Assembly (NCBI RefSeq): GCF_003994855.1
Contig: NZ_CP034142.1
Location: forward strand, 3,906,001 to 3,970,000
Source of the DNA: Marinobacter sp. NP-4(2019)
GTDB lineage: Bacteria; Pseudomonadota; Gammaproteobacteria; Pseudomonadales; Oleiphilaceae
DNA length: 64,000 nucleotides
Reading direction: 5' to 3'
Part shown: one piece after another, positions 1 through 8,734 of the stretch
Layout of the letters: each line of letters opens with the position of its first letter
How positions within the stretch are numbered: the stretch's first letter is position 1
Position numbers and translations under genes: made by a program
Notes under the pieces: generated by a model
Database searches by the model: none
Told to the model about the DNA's origin: nothing
The model's input: only the letters and a program-made list of their open reading frames with translations

Positions 1-312
1 ACCTTCACCAGCGAAACGGCGGCAGAGATTACGGCCGATTATGTCTCCATCGTGAAAAGTGGAGGTCTGGCCGCGGAAGTGGGCAAAGAAACCTTTGCGC
101 TGAAAAATACGCTGGATGTCAGCTTTGACAGTAGCGGTGCACTGAGCATGACAGCATCCCAGGCCGGCGGCGGCGATGGCGTAACCACCATGGACGGCTT
201 TATCAGCCACGATGGCTCCCTGGGACTGCTACGTACGGCTTTCGACCCGGACGGTACAGGTCCTGCTTCAATTGAAGAACTCGGGCTGGTGGTTCTGGTA
301 GAGCTGCCCTGA
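1..312 (+). CDS. 3' end of an unknown protein (partial)
   Basis: The frame is open from the first base of the window to the TGA at 310-312, so this is the last 103 codons of a gene that begins upstream. The residues seen are rich in Gly, Ala, Ser and Asp, with alternating hydrophobic positions (for example LKNTLDVSFD and LSMTASQAGG) that suggest beta-strands. I recognise no family. There is no visible link to the minus-strand ovothiol genes that follow; the two transcription units converge. Confidence 0.6.
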   Translation, partial: TFTSETAAEITADYVSIVKSGGLAAEVGKETFALKNTLDVSFDSSGALSMTASQAGGGDGVTTMDGFISHDGSLGLLRTAFDPDGTGPASIEELGLVVLVELP

Positions 313-328
313 CGTGCTCATGGCAATC

Positions 329-350
329 GGGGGCGCTATCCGCGCCCCCC
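329..350 (+). terminator. GC-rich hairpin after the first gene
   Basis: GGGGGCG and CGCCCCC pair around a short loop about 17 bases after the stop codon. No T-run follows on either strand, so intrinsic termination is possible but not well supported. Confidence 0.35.
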
Positions 351-395
351 TACACCCGGGCTAACCGCTTTCCTGCCTCCCGATCATCTCCTGAC

Positions 396-1139
396 TCAGC
401 GAACTCTCCGCCAGCCTGTGAGTTCGGCAATGGTGTGCTGGAATTTACGACGGGTCTCGCGGATCACGAACGTGACATCCATGGGCGGCTGAATCAGCTC
501 GAAATGACTGGACAGTATATCCCGCATACCATCCAGCACGCTCCTGGGTTGCCCATTCAGTTCAAAACCACCGATCCAGTTGTTACGAGGCGTGAATTCC
601 TCCATCAGAGTATAGGGCGAGCTGATAACCAGCGTGCCCCCCACTGCCAGACGCTCATGAATGCCAGCAAGGAAGGACCCGGGAGCCTGAAGTCTGTCGA
701 TCAGGTTTCCAGCAAAAATCAGGTCATAATCCTGATGCTCCGCCGACAACTGACAGGCATCACCTGTGGTGAACGACACCCGTTCGGCAGCCCTGGCCAG
801 GCCCAGTTCTTCCAGGCGTATGGTGACCCGTTCACCCAGTTCACCTTCATCCCGGCGGAAGTAATCGATTTCGCCGTGCTGCCGGAGATGTTGAGCCGCA
901 TCCACAAACCGCTTTGACAGATCGATACCCACCACCTCATCAAACACCCGAGCCAGCTCGAAGGCCGTGCGGCCAACGGCACAGCCCAGATCCAAAGCCC
1001 TGCGTCTGTCCCGCCCGGCCATCATCTCCTGGCAAATACCGGCGCACCGTGCGGGGTAGTTACTCACCCCGAAATAGTGATCGCCGTAATGAAATCCCAA
1101 ATACTGGCTGAGCAGTTCGTCGGTTTCGTACACGTTCAT
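396..1139 (-). CDS. ovoA: Putative 4-mercaptohistidine N1-methyltransferase (C-terminal part of OvoA as a separate gene)
   Basis: A 247-residue SAM-dependent methyltransferase. The SAM motif LDLGCAVGRTAFELA lies near residue 50 and an acidic motif II (VVGIDLS) follows about 20 residues later. In ovothiol biosynthesis the C-terminal domain of OvoA methylates the imidazole N of 5-thiohistidine. Here that domain is its own gene, starting 22 bases after the sulfoxide synthase gene ends, so the two are surely one transcription unit and probably a split OvoA. The PLP-dependent lyase OvoB, needed for the middle step, is not in this window. The methyltransferase fold is certain; the ovothiol assignment rests mainly on the neighbour. 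Confidence 0.78.
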   Translation of the reverse strand: MNVYETDELLSQYLGFHYGDHYFGVSNYPARCAGICQEMMAGRDRRRALDLGCAVGRTAFELARVFDEVVGIDLSKRFVDAAQHLRQHGEIDYFRRDEGELGERVTIRLEELGLARAAERVSFTTGDACQLSAEHQDYDLIFAGNLIDRLQAPGSFLAGIHERLAVGGTLVISSPYTLMEEFTPRNNWIGGFELNGQPRSVLDGMRDILSSHFELIQPPMDVTFVIRETRRKFQHTIAELTGWRRVR

Positions 1140-1161
1140 GGCTGTTCCTCAGCAGTTCTGG

Positions 1162-2508
1162 TCACGCACAACTGCGGAACCCGGTATATACATCGCTTCT
1201 CATGGGCAGGTATGCCTGTCGATAGGTGCCCCGAATCAGCGAGGCCGACGTGGCGCAGCTACCGCCACGCGTCACCTTATGATCACCGAACTGCAATGTC
1301 GACATGAACGGGTACATATCGATCCGGAAGCCATCGTAGGGAAAAAACTGGCTACTGGTCCATTCCCAGACGATACCGATCATCTGGCGGCAACCAAACG
1401 GGCTCTCACCTTCAGGGTAATCCCAGACCGGGTTTTGTGCCATGGTACGGCCACTCATATCGGCCCGCTCCGGGCTCACCGGGTCATTACCCCAGGGGAA
1501 TCGACGAAATGGCTGACCCGGCCGGTTACCCAGCGCCGCCACTTCCCACTCATATTCGCTGGGCAGCCTCCGACCAGCCCAACGGCACCAGGCTTCCGCT
1601 TCCCAATAAGTCACATGGGTCACCGGAGCATCCAGGTTCAGCGGTTGCCAGTCATCAAAAAGGCGCTCCTGCCATTGGTTGTCGTGCCAGCGCCAATAGA
1701 GTGGTTGCCTGGGCACACGCATCAGTGGCCCGGCACAGTGATGAACCAGAGAAACATCGGTTTCCGTCTGCAGCCACTTGCGTCCCCCGAAGGACCAAAG
1801 CTCGGGGCGTCGGTATCCGCCATCTTCAACAAACGCAAGAAATTCCCGGTTAGACACTGGAGTTCGGGAAATCGTGAACGATTCCAGCTCAACCTCAAAC
1901 CGTGGCTTCTCATTATCAAACGCGAAGTCATCGGAGGCGTAGTCAGTGGAATCACCGGGCATCCCGATCAACCATCGCCCGGCGGGTATGGTGACATCGC
2001 CGTCTATCCGTTCACTGGCCCCGGCACGCTCGGGATGATAGTCAGGGGGCGCTGGATAGCCGACGGTCTGCCGACACCAGATCAATGACTCAATATGCAT
2101 GTTCTGGTGGAAAATAGCGTAACGGTATAGATACAACTCGTCGTCTGTTAGCGGCTTACGCTGGATCCGCTCCGCAACCCGATCGTAGATGGTATCGAAA
2201 TAGGCCAGGGTGTCTTTACGACCAGGGAACAACTCCCGACACCAGCGATCCCGGTGGTCAACATGGAAAGAATCCCACAGGTCATCCATCGCGGGATTAT
2301 AGCTCGGGGTGCCATCCAGCAGATTGAACACAAACACTTCGTAGAAGAAAGCGGCATGCCCCATTTCCCACAATGGGGGATTAACCCCGGGGTGGTAAGG
2401 CACATCGAGCCTGTCTTCCGGCAAAGAGGTAATCAGCGCCCGGGTGCGCTGTCGGGCGTGCTCCAGTTCTGCCAACAGATTTGCCTTGTCCACGGTCTCA
2501 TTCTCCAA
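1162..2508 (-). CDS. ovoA: 5-histidylcysteine sulfoxide synthase (OvoA N-terminal part)
   Basis: 448 residues: a DinB-like four-helix N-terminal domain, then a formylglycine-generating-enzyme/sulfatase-modifying-factor domain ending in RGGSCATSASLIRGTYRQ and GFRSCA. The iron site is visible as HQNMHIE (His134, His138), a match to HX3HXE, plus His51 in WEMGHAAFF. The family (EgtB/OvoA) uses non-haem iron and O2 to join cysteine sulfur to histidine; OvoA attacks the imidazole C5. In most OvoA proteins a methyltransferase domain follows in the same chain. Here it is the next gene, 22 bases downstream, and that neighbour favours OvoA over EgtB. Confidence 0.82.
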   Translation of the reverse strand: MENETVDKANLLAELEHARQRTRALITSLPEDRLDVPYHPGVNPPLWEMGHAAFFYEVFVFNLLDGTPSYNPAMDDLWDSFHVDHRDRWCRELFPGRKDTLAYFDTIYDRVAERIQRKPLTDDELYLYRYAIFHQNMHIESLIWCRQTVGYPAPPDYHPERAGASERIDGDVTIPAGRWLIGMPGDSTDYASDDFAFDNEKPRFEVELESFTISRTPVSNREFLAFVEDGGYRRPELWSFGGRKWLQTETDVSLVHHCAGPLMRVPRQPLYWRWHDNQWQERLFDDWQPLNLDAPVTHVTYWEAEAWCRWAGRRLPSEYEWEVAALGNRPGQPFRRFPWGNDPVSPERADMSGRTMAQNPVWDYPEGESPFGCRQMIGIVWEWTSSQFFPYDGFRIDMYPFMSTLQFGDHKVTRGGSCATSASLIRGTYRQAYLPMRSDVYTGFRSCA

Positions 2509-2602
2509 ACACTTGGATCTGACAGGTACGATAACAAACTGCCTGCCGGATGAATGCCCGAGCCGTAAATTTTTGCCGTTTTTCTTGCCTGCCCGAGACT
2601 AC

Positions 2603-4411
2603 CTATCCCCAGACCAACATGATCATCGGCACGGCCACCGCCGTCACCAGAATTGACATGGGCAGCCCCAGACGCCAGTAGTCCCCAAACCGGTAGCCAC
2701 CCGGCTCCATCACCAAAGCGTTGGACTGATGCCCGATCGGGGTCAGGAAAGCACAGGATGCTCCCACTGCGACGGCCATCAGCATCGCGTCGGAGGCCAT
2801 GCCCAGTTCCGCCGACAGGCTGAGGGCAATCGGGGCCACCAGTATCGCAGCGGCGGCGTTATTGACCACGTTGGACAACAGCATGGTGCCCACCAGCACC
2901 ACCGCAAGCACAATGGCCGGTGACAGTCCTTCGCTCAGCGTCAGCATCTGCGCCGCAATCAGTTCGGCACCGCCGGTGGTCTCCAGTGCCTGGCCGACCG
3001 GAATCATCGCCGCAAGCAACACAATGACGGACCAGTCGATGGCCTTGTAGGCGTCCGGGGCATTGAGCAGCCCTGTCAACACCATCGACAAGGCACAACC
3101 CACCAGCGCCACCGGCGGTGACAGCCAGCCGGCAACGATAATAACAATGGCGGCAATGAACAGGCCGCCAGCCAACAGTGCATTGCGATCCCGCCCCAAC
3201 CTTAGACCACGCTCGGCCAGCGGCAGGCACCCCAGCTGCCGCAGTGTTCCGGTCAGGGAGTCCTCGTGGCCCTGTACCAACAGGATATCCCCTGCCTGAA
3301 TACGCACATCCCCGAGCCGCCGTTTCAACCGGTGCCCCTGACGCGCAAGCGCAACGATGTTCAGACCGTGATATTCCCTCAGCTTCAGGCGGTTGGCGGT
3401 CTGCCCCACCAGATTGGATTCGGTGGTGACCACAACTTCCATAAGCCGGACTTCACCCGCAGCCAGCTCTTTTCGGGATCGAGCCGTGGCATCTTGCCTC
3501 CGGGATTCATCACCCTCTTCTTCACTGGTACTGGCAAGTGCGAGGCCGGTGTGATCCAGAAACGTCTGGAGACTTTCCGTATCGGCCTCCACCAACAGGA
3601 CATCCCCTTCTTTGAGCACCTTGTAGGTGGATGGCGCCAGCGACCGGCTATCGTCCCGGATCAGGGCCAGCACAACCACATCCTCCTGACTGTCAGCATC
3701 GGTTAACAGGTTGTGGAGTGTGGCCCCAGCATAGGACGATGCCTCGGGCACCCGCAATTCAGTAACGTAGTCACCGACACTGAACAGCTTGCCGCCATCA
3801 TCGCTGTCTTGCCGTTGAGGCGTCAGGCGCCAGCCAGCCAGGGAAATGAACGCAATACCAGCAAGCGTTATTGCGCCACCGACGGGGGCGAAATCAAACA
3901 ACCCGAAACTGCCGGCCTCGCGGTAACTGGCAATAATGATATTGGGCGGCGTCCCGATCAGCGTCATGGTCCCCCCAAGCAGAGAACCAAACGCCAGGGG
4001 CATCAACAGCAGGGAGGGTGACCGGCTCGCTTCCCGCGACATCCATACCGCTACCGGCATCAGCAGGGCAAGGGCACCGACGTTATTGATAAAACCGGAG
4101 CAGAGTGCGACCACCCCGGTCAGCATCAGCACCTGCAGGGTTGGACGATGCCCCACCCGCCCCAGCAAGCGGGCAATGCTATCAACCACACCGCCATTCA
4201 CCAGGCCCTGACTGATCACCAGGACTGCGGCAACCGTCACCACAGCGGGATGTCCAAAACCGGAAAAGAGTTCGCCGGAAGGCACCAGGCCTGTTAACGC
4301 AATCGCTAACAGCACCAGCATCGAGACGACGTCAAAGCGAAGCCTGTTCCAGATGAACAACCCCAGAGTGGCTATCAGGATGCCAAAAACCATGCCCTGT
4401 TCGGTACTCAC
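2603..4411 (-). CDS. SLC13/DASS-type permease with two RCK_C (TrkA-C) domains
   Basis: A 602-residue inner-membrane protein. Membrane segments lie at both ends: NNVGALALLMPVAVW and LLGGTMTLIGTPPNIIIA in the N-terminal half, and VVNNAAAAILVAPIAL in the C-terminal half. These are the paired NNxG/TPPN-like signatures of the divalent-anion:Na+ symporter fold. A hydrophilic centre (about residues 205-405) holds two TrkA-C-like modules, each with the phrase GDVLLVEA or GDILLVQG. Relatives carry sulfate, dicarboxylates or other anions; the substrate cannot be read from the sequence. It lies 94 bases upstream of the ovothiol pair on the same strand and may be co-transcribed. Confidence 0.82.
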   Translation of the reverse strand: MSTEQGMVFGILIATLGLFIWNRLRFDVVSMLVLLAIALTGLVPSGELFSGFGHPAVVTVAAVLVISQGLVNGGVVDSIARLLGRVGHRPTLQVLMLTGVVALCSGFINNVGALALLMPVAVWMSREASRSPSLLLMPLAFGSLLGGTMTLIGTPPNIIIASYREAGSFGLFDFAPVGGAITLAGIAFISLAGWRLTPQRQDSDDGGKLFSVGDYVTELRVPEASSYAGATLHNLLTDADSQEDVVVLALIRDDSRSLAPSTYKVLKEGDVLLVEADTESLQTFLDHTGLALASTSEEEGDESRRQDATARSRKELAAGEVRLMEVVVTTESNLVGQTANRLKLREYHGLNIVALARQGHRLKRRLGDVRIQAGDILLVQGHEDSLTGTLRQLGCLPLAERGLRLGRDRNALLAGGLFIAAIVIIVAGWLSPPVALVGCALSMVLTGLLNAPDAYKAIDWSVIVLLAAMIPVGQALETTGGAELIAAQMLTLSEGLSPAIVLAVVLVGTMLLSNVVNNAAAAILVAPIALSLSAELGMASDAMLMAVAVGASCAFLTPIGHQSNALVMEPGGYRFGDYWRLGLPMSILVTAVAVPMIMLVWG

Positions 4412-4663
4412 CCAATCCCCCTGTCGGCAAAATTTACAGATTTCTGCGCTTCCAACAATTGCCCCATTTCAACTCACTGAAAACACGCGGGCTCTATCAT
4501 CTGGCACATTACATGAATGACATCACAACCAGGCCCCTTTTACGCGTTCCTCCAGCAGTAACCGGTCACAGGGCAGTGGTTGGGTTTTGAAGTCCCGGCA
4601 GTTAAATCGTTATTGAAAGTCATGGAGTCCGTTTTCCACACCGCCATCTCCAGGAGATTCGCC

Positions 4664-6043
4664 ATGCAGGAAAAACGACCGCTCGTTTGGCTGTCGGCGG
4701 CTAGCATCGACAAAGAACCCTATTCGGCACTTTTACCACAATGGAGCATACACCGTTTTGACCTGACTGAACCGCCTCCCTTCGGCCTGACAGGTGCCGG
4801 CAAAGCCAGGGTTGGCGTGCTTGATCTGAGCATATACCCGGAACAGGGCACCCCCTATCTGGATCAGTGGATTGAAGCCTTCCAGCTTCCCTACTGGGTT
4901 GGCATATTGCCATCCGCCCCCCGTCAGAATACGCCACCCGGAACACTCATCTCCCGTCACTGCACGGATTATCACACGCTCCCGCTGGACCCGGATCGTC
5001 TGAACACTGTACTCGGTCACTTGTGGGGCATGGCCCAGCTACAACATCAAGCCGACGCCGAACCCCACGACAGTTACCAGGAGGTTGCGCTGGAAGGTGC
5101 CTCCCAGGCCATTCGCCAGGCTCGGGCCATGTTGCGACGGTTCGCCAAGACTGATGAACCGGTGCTGATTGTCGGGGAAAACGGAACCGGCAAGGATGCG
5201 GCCGCACGTTTCATCCATGCCCACTCGTCCCGCAGTACGCAACCATTGGTCACTGTCAATTGCGCAGCGTTACCGGTGTCACTGACCCAAAGCGAGCTGT
5301 TCGGTTACGAGAAAGGGGCCTTCACCCATGCACTTAACAGCCGTCGTGGGCGTTTGGAATCAGCAGACGGGGGCACCTTGCTACTGTCGGGTATAGATGA
5401 GCTTGTGCCCGAGCAGCAATCCGCCATCCTACGTTTCCTGCAGGAAGGACAGATAGAGAGAATTGGAGCGAGCCAGCCCAAAAAGGTGGACGTAAGAGTC
5501 ATCGCCACCAGCGCCCGCCCTCTGAAGAAGCTGGTGGAGGCGGAGGAGTTCCGGGGCGACGTCTACTATCGGCTAGGCAGCCTCGAGGTGCAGCTACCGG
5601 CCTTGCGTGACAGACCCGAGGACATTCCCCTCGTTGCCAACAAAATCCTGGCCAATACCCATTCACCCTTCGGAATCCGCAAGCTCAGCAACAAAGCCAT
5701 GCAGAGCCTCGCACTGCACGACTGGCCCGGCAATCTTCAGGAACTGCAAAATCGCCTGAGGCAGGCTATGCTTCTGAGTGAATCCGCCATGATCGAGCCA
5801 ACGGACCTTGGTCTGGCAGAACTTGCCCTGTCGATCCCGGGCCAATCCGGACTCAGCCTGGAGGCATTCCGTGCCAGAGCTGATCGACAGGCGCTGAGCT
5901 GCAGTCTGGCGTTATCCCACCAGAACGTATCTGCGGCCGCACGAATTCTCAATATCTCAAGGGTATCCTTTTACCGATTAATGGATAAATATGGCCCACA
6001 CAGTCACCCGAGCCACAGTAAGCCTCTAAGGAACCATCATTAA
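4664..6043 (+). CDS. Degenerate sigma-54-type enhancer-binding regulator (VpsR/FleQ-like architecture)
   Basis: 459 residues from the ATG at 4664, chosen because AGGAG lies 7 bases upstream; an earlier in-frame ATG at 4580 has no such site. Order: a divergent N-terminal domain of about 135 residues; an AAA+ domain with Walker A GENGTGKD (171-178); a C-terminal Fis-type helix-turn-helix (SAAARILNISRVSFYRLM). Two core motifs are altered. The sigma-54 contact loop reads GAFTHA (218-223) rather than GAFTGA. The Walker B stretch reads TLLLSGIDEL, with Ser-Gly where active relatives have Asp-Glu. It may bind but not hydrolyse ATP, as described for VpsR-type activators. The barrel gene starts 15 bases downstream, so it probably controls the secreted-protein cluster. 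Confidence 0.75.
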   Translation: MQEKRPLVWLSAASIDKEPYSALLPQWSIHRFDLTEPPPFGLTGAGKARVGVLDLSIYPEQGTPYLDQWIEAFQLPYWVGILPSAPRQNTPPGTLISRHCTDYHTLPLDPDRLNTVLGHLWGMAQLQHQADAEPHDSYQEVALEGASQAIRQARAMLRRFAKTDEPVLIVGENGTGKDAAARFIHAHSSRSTQPLVTVNCAALPVSLTQSELFGYEKGAFTHALNSRRGRLESADGGTLLLSGIDELVPEQQSAILRFLQEGQIERIGASQPKKVDVRVIATSARPLKKLVEAEEFRGDVYYRLGSLEVQLPALRDRPEDIPLVANKILANTHSPFGIRKLSNKAMQSLALHDWPGNLQELQNRLRQAMLLSESAMIEPTDLGLAELALSIPGQSGLSLEAFRARADRQALSCSLALSHQNVSAAARILNISRVSFYRLMDKYGPHSHPSHSKPLRNHH

Positions 6044-6058
6044 AAAGGAGCAGTAAAA

Positions 6059-7120
6059 ATGGGCTACAGGCATATAAACTCTCTGGTACTGACCACATTA
6101 CTTCTCCCGCTCAGCGCTACCGCTGAGCAGGAGTACAACGACTACGGCCAGTCCCAGGAGGCGGAAACTCCGGGTAACGTGGCAACAGACATAGCCTCCA
6201 TCACGTCGGACCGGGGAATCGTTACCCGGCCCGGCCGCCTGACCTTTGAGCCCTCGTTCTCCCACGCTCACAGCAACTCAACGGTTGTTGCTATCGAGGG
6301 GTTCACCGTTATACCCGCCCTGCTGGTCGGACTGATTAATATTTCCGAGATCCAGCGGGACATTTTCGTCACCGCACTGTCGCTCAAATATGGCTTCACC
6401 AGCAGATTCGAAGCTGCGTTGCGCGTCCCTCACCTGAGCATTAATGAAGACCTTAGGGAACGGCAGGCGTTCCAGGGTACGCCCGTGGATACCGTAAGAG
6501 AGTCCACAGGGCGGGGCCTGGGGGACCTGGAGCTCTCACTCCGTTACCAACTGAACGATGGGCTGGATGGCATGCCCTATATAATTAGCGTACTACGGGT
6601 GAAACCGCCAACGGGGGAAGGGCCTTACGACGTGGAGCAGCGGGTGATTGAGGACAATGACGGAAACCCGATCGGCGTGGAACTCAGGGAACGACCCACA
6701 GGATCCGGTTTCTGGTCCGTTGAGCCCGGCTTCTCCTTTATTTATCCCAGTGATCCTGCGGTGCTGTTTGGCAACCTCAGCTACGTCTGGACAGTCGAGG
6801 AAGATCAGGGCGTTGAGAACGGAGGCAAGGTGGATCCCGGCGATGTCGTACGTTTCGGTTTCGGTATGGGATTCGCCTTCAACGAGAAAACGTCGTTCAG
6901 TCTCGGTTATGATCACTCGGTCATCCGCGAGACGAGCATTGAGAACGACGAGAACAACCTGCTGGACGCGAGCTTCAACCGTATTCAGGTCGGCTCCCTG
7001 TCATTCGGGTTATCTCAGCGCCTGAGTAAAAGCACCAGCCTGAGCCTCACGGTCAGCGTCGGGGTGACCGACAACGCGCCCAATAGCGAGATCACCCTGA
7101 AACTGCCCATCAGTCTCTGA
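6059..7120 (+). CDS. Outer-membrane beta-barrel protein, FapF/phenol-MetA-like
   Basis: 353 residues, start set by AAGGAGC 8-13 bases upstream. A Sec signal peptide (about residues 1-22, ending SATA) is followed by a short acidic linker and then many amphipathic strands (for example SLKYGFTSRFEAALRVPHLS and LSYVWTVEE) to the last residue, ending LPISL. This is the pattern of the transporter-like barrels of PF13557 type, to which the Fap amyloid exporter FapF also looks similar, though FapF carries an extra N-terminal coiled coil that is absent here. It overlaps no gene: it is 15 bases after the regulator and ends 5 bases from the convergent secreted-protein operon. An export pore for those proteins is an inference. 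Confidence 0.65.
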   Translation: MGYRHINSLVLTTLLLPLSATAEQEYNDYGQSQEAETPGNVATDIASITSDRGIVTRPGRLTFEPSFSHAHSNSTVVAIEGFTVIPALLVGLINISEIQRDIFVTALSLKYGFTSRFEAALRVPHLSINEDLRERQAFQGTPVDTVRESTGRGLGDLELSLRYQLNDGLDGMPYIISVLRVKPPTGEGPYDVEQRVIEDNDGNPIGVELRERPTGSGFWSVEPGFSFIYPSDPAVLFGNLSYVWTVEEDQGVENGGKVDPGDVVRFGFGMGFAFNEKTSFSLGYDHSVIRETSIENDENNLLDASFNRIQVGSLSFGLSQRLSKSTSLSLTVSVGVTDNAPNSEITLKLPISL

Positions 7121-7125
7121 CAGAC

Positions 7126-7614
7126 TCAGCGCCCAAGGAACTGCATCAGATGGTCATTCAGACTATTCGGTAGCCGGACACCGTTACCGACATTGTTCAA
7201 TTCGATATTGAGTTGCTGAACATTCTGGATCACGGTCTGGTCCAGATTATTCTGAATCAGGGTCATCCAGCCGGAAGAATCGCCCAGGTTGCTTGATACC
7301 CGCGAGCCGACTTTCTGATCAGGGCCCGCCACCTGCAACACCGTCTCCATATGGTGTTCCACGGTACCATTACGGACGACCTGATTGAGATTGGGAATGG
7401 TCAATCGGTTCACCACCAAGGTATCGCCATTCACCGACACAATCTGCTCAAGACCAATAGCGATTTCCAGATTGCCCATTTCAAACCCTCCCCTCAACTC
7501 AGCCAATTCCGAATCAGCCAAAGGGACGACCGGTAACACAAGTTGGGCCCGGAGCGGCTGACTCCAGAGCAATCCTGCCAGTGCAGCCACAACCAATAAC
7601 CTTCCCGATTTCAT
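7126..7614 (-). CDS. Secreted protein with Sec signal followed by a double-glycine leader-like motif
   Basis: 162 residues from the ATG at 7614 (AGGGAG upstream). Residues 1-23 form a Sec signal (ending LRA). Directly after it comes LADSELAELRGG (32-43), which fits the LSxxELxxIxGG consensus cleaved by C39 peptidases, and the gene for a C39 peptidase is immediately upstream in the same operon. The rest has no recognised domain; it contains alternating polar/hydrophobic stretches such as VNGDTLVVNRLTIPNL and TVIQNVQQLNIELNNVG. Function unknown. I infer a periplasmic or surface component matured in two steps, first by signal peptidase and then possibly by the C39 enzyme. Confidence 0.65.
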   Translation of the reverse strand: MKSGRLLVVAALAGLLWSQPLRAQLVLPVVPLADSELAELRGGFEMGNLEIAIGLEQIVSVNGDTLVVNRLTIPNLNQVVRNGTVEHHMETVLQVAGPDQKVGSRVSSNLGDSSGWMTLIQNNLDQTVIQNVQQLNIELNNVGNGVRLPNSLNDHLMQFLGR

Positions 7615-7618
7615 GATG

Positions 7619-8311
7619 TCACCACTCCCTAGATGAAGGCCAATAAGGCAATGTATGCCCCAACGACGGCCCCCCCTGCCCCTTTTGCAGGGGGGCACGG
7701 GCGACCTGAGGCCAATTGCCATCCCCCAGGAACGACTCCCTACCCTGTTGGAGATGGCTCCGGATGACAAAAGCCGTTCCGTCCCAGTATTCCTCAAACT
7801 GCCGATACGAGTAGACTTTCAGTCCACGGGCCGGGTCACCCACCAGCACCTCGGTATCACTGATTCCCTTGATCACGACAAAGTGTCTGAAACCGTCCAG
7901 ATTCAACAGAACAATGGTGGGTAAACGCACTTTTTCCCTGAGTCCCGACAACGGCATACGAAAGCCATCGGCCCGATAGCCTTCAGATTCCAGAAACCGT
8001 TTCATGTCCAGCATCGAGAACCCTTCCTGGCGGACCTTTTCTTCGTCTGCCAGGCCCAGCATGGAAAAGAAAACATCCTGTTCCGACACCTTGTGGCCAT
8101 AGTGATAGGACAATAAGGAGGCAAGAGCGGCGGATCCACAGCTGAAGTCATACTGTTGTCGCATGACGCTGGAAAACCGCCGCTCCTGAAAATTCGTGAC
8201 ACTGACTCTTACGTCACCGCCAATGCCCGGCACCATCACGGAACCGGCAAATGCGGTGGACCATAGCAGCCCGGCACCCACACACAGTATTGCAAGAGCG
8301 CGTACAGCCAT
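7619..8311 (-). CDS. Periplasmic C39-family cysteine peptidase (FapD-like)
   Basis: 230 residues with an N-terminal signal peptide (about 1-22) and one C39 domain. The catalytic set is present: Gln52 for the oxyanion hole and Cys58 in RQQYDFSCGS, His143 in GFRHFVVIKG, and Asp159 in VGDPARG. Most C39 domains are fused to ABC exporters and cut double-glycine leaders in the cytoplasm. This one stands alone, without ABC domains and with a Sec signal, like FapD of the Pseudomonas amyloid system, so it should act in the periplasm. The last 25 or so residues (GQGGPSLGHTL...) look unstructured. It ends 4 bases before the neighbouring secreted-protein gene starts. Confidence 0.85.
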   Translation of the reverse strand: MAVRALAILCVGAGLLWSTAFAGSVMVPGIGGDVRVSVTNFQERRFSSVMRQQYDFSCGSAALASLLSYHYGHKVSEQDVFFSMLGLADEEKVRQEGFSMLDMKRFLESEGYRADGFRMPLSGLREKVRLPTIVLLNLDGFRHFVVIKGISDTEVLVGDPARGLKVYSYRQFEEYWDGTAFVIRSHLQQGRESFLGDGNWPQVARAPLQKGQGGPSLGHTLPYWPSSREW

Positions 8312-8329
8312 GATCCACCTCCCTCTATG

Positions 8330-8680
8330 CTAATGGTTGATCATTACGTTGATCTGGGTGCTGTCCTGAATGACCACCTGGTTGCCGGTATTCTGGATCA
8401 CCGTGGCAACGCCATTCATGTTGTCAAATGCATGGTCCGAGATAATGTTGTCTCCCGTAACCACCTGACCTGACAGCAGGTTGTCGGAAACCGCGGCATT
8501 CTGCTCGGTGTCGTTGATCTGCCACTGCAGCGGAACACCCTGGCGCCCGCTGGCATCCGACAACTGATCAGCGGAGAGAGGTTCGGCCGTCAACCACTCC
8601 TCAGCCTGGGCCTGCACTCCCCATCCCAAAGCCAGCATCAGCAGGGCAGCGCCCAGTTTGCATCTGATGACATTACCCAT
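8330..8680 (-). CDS. Small secreted protein with an LSxxQL..SG motif
   Basis: 116 residues: Sec signal about 1-26 (ending QAQA), then LSADQLSDASGRQG (35-48), a looser version of the double-glycine-like motif seen in the 162-residue neighbour. The C-terminal half, VATVIQNTGNQVVIQDSTQ, alternates polar and beta-branched residues with Asn/Gln in step, a pattern seen in amyloid-forming or beta-solenoid repeats. No family recognised. It is followed by the C39 peptidase gene 18 bases downstream and preceded by the repeat-protein gene. A minor fibre subunit or nucleator is a plausible but untested role. Confidence 0.6.
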   Translation of the reverse strand: MGNVIRCKLGAALLMLALGWGVQAQAEEWLTAEPLSADQLSDASGRQGVPLQWQINDTEQNAAVSDNLLSGQVVTGDNIISDHAFDNMNGVATVIQNTGNQVVIQDSTQINVMINH

Positions 8681-8734
8681 GTCCGTTCTCCCGGGTAACG
8701 GGGCCGCACCCGGGATGGGTGCGGCCAGTTACCA

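Noticed and set aside
4502..4517. TGGCACATTACATGAA upstream of the regulator as a sigma-54 promoter
   Set aside because: The upstream half fits, but the -12 element has GA in place of the essential GC.
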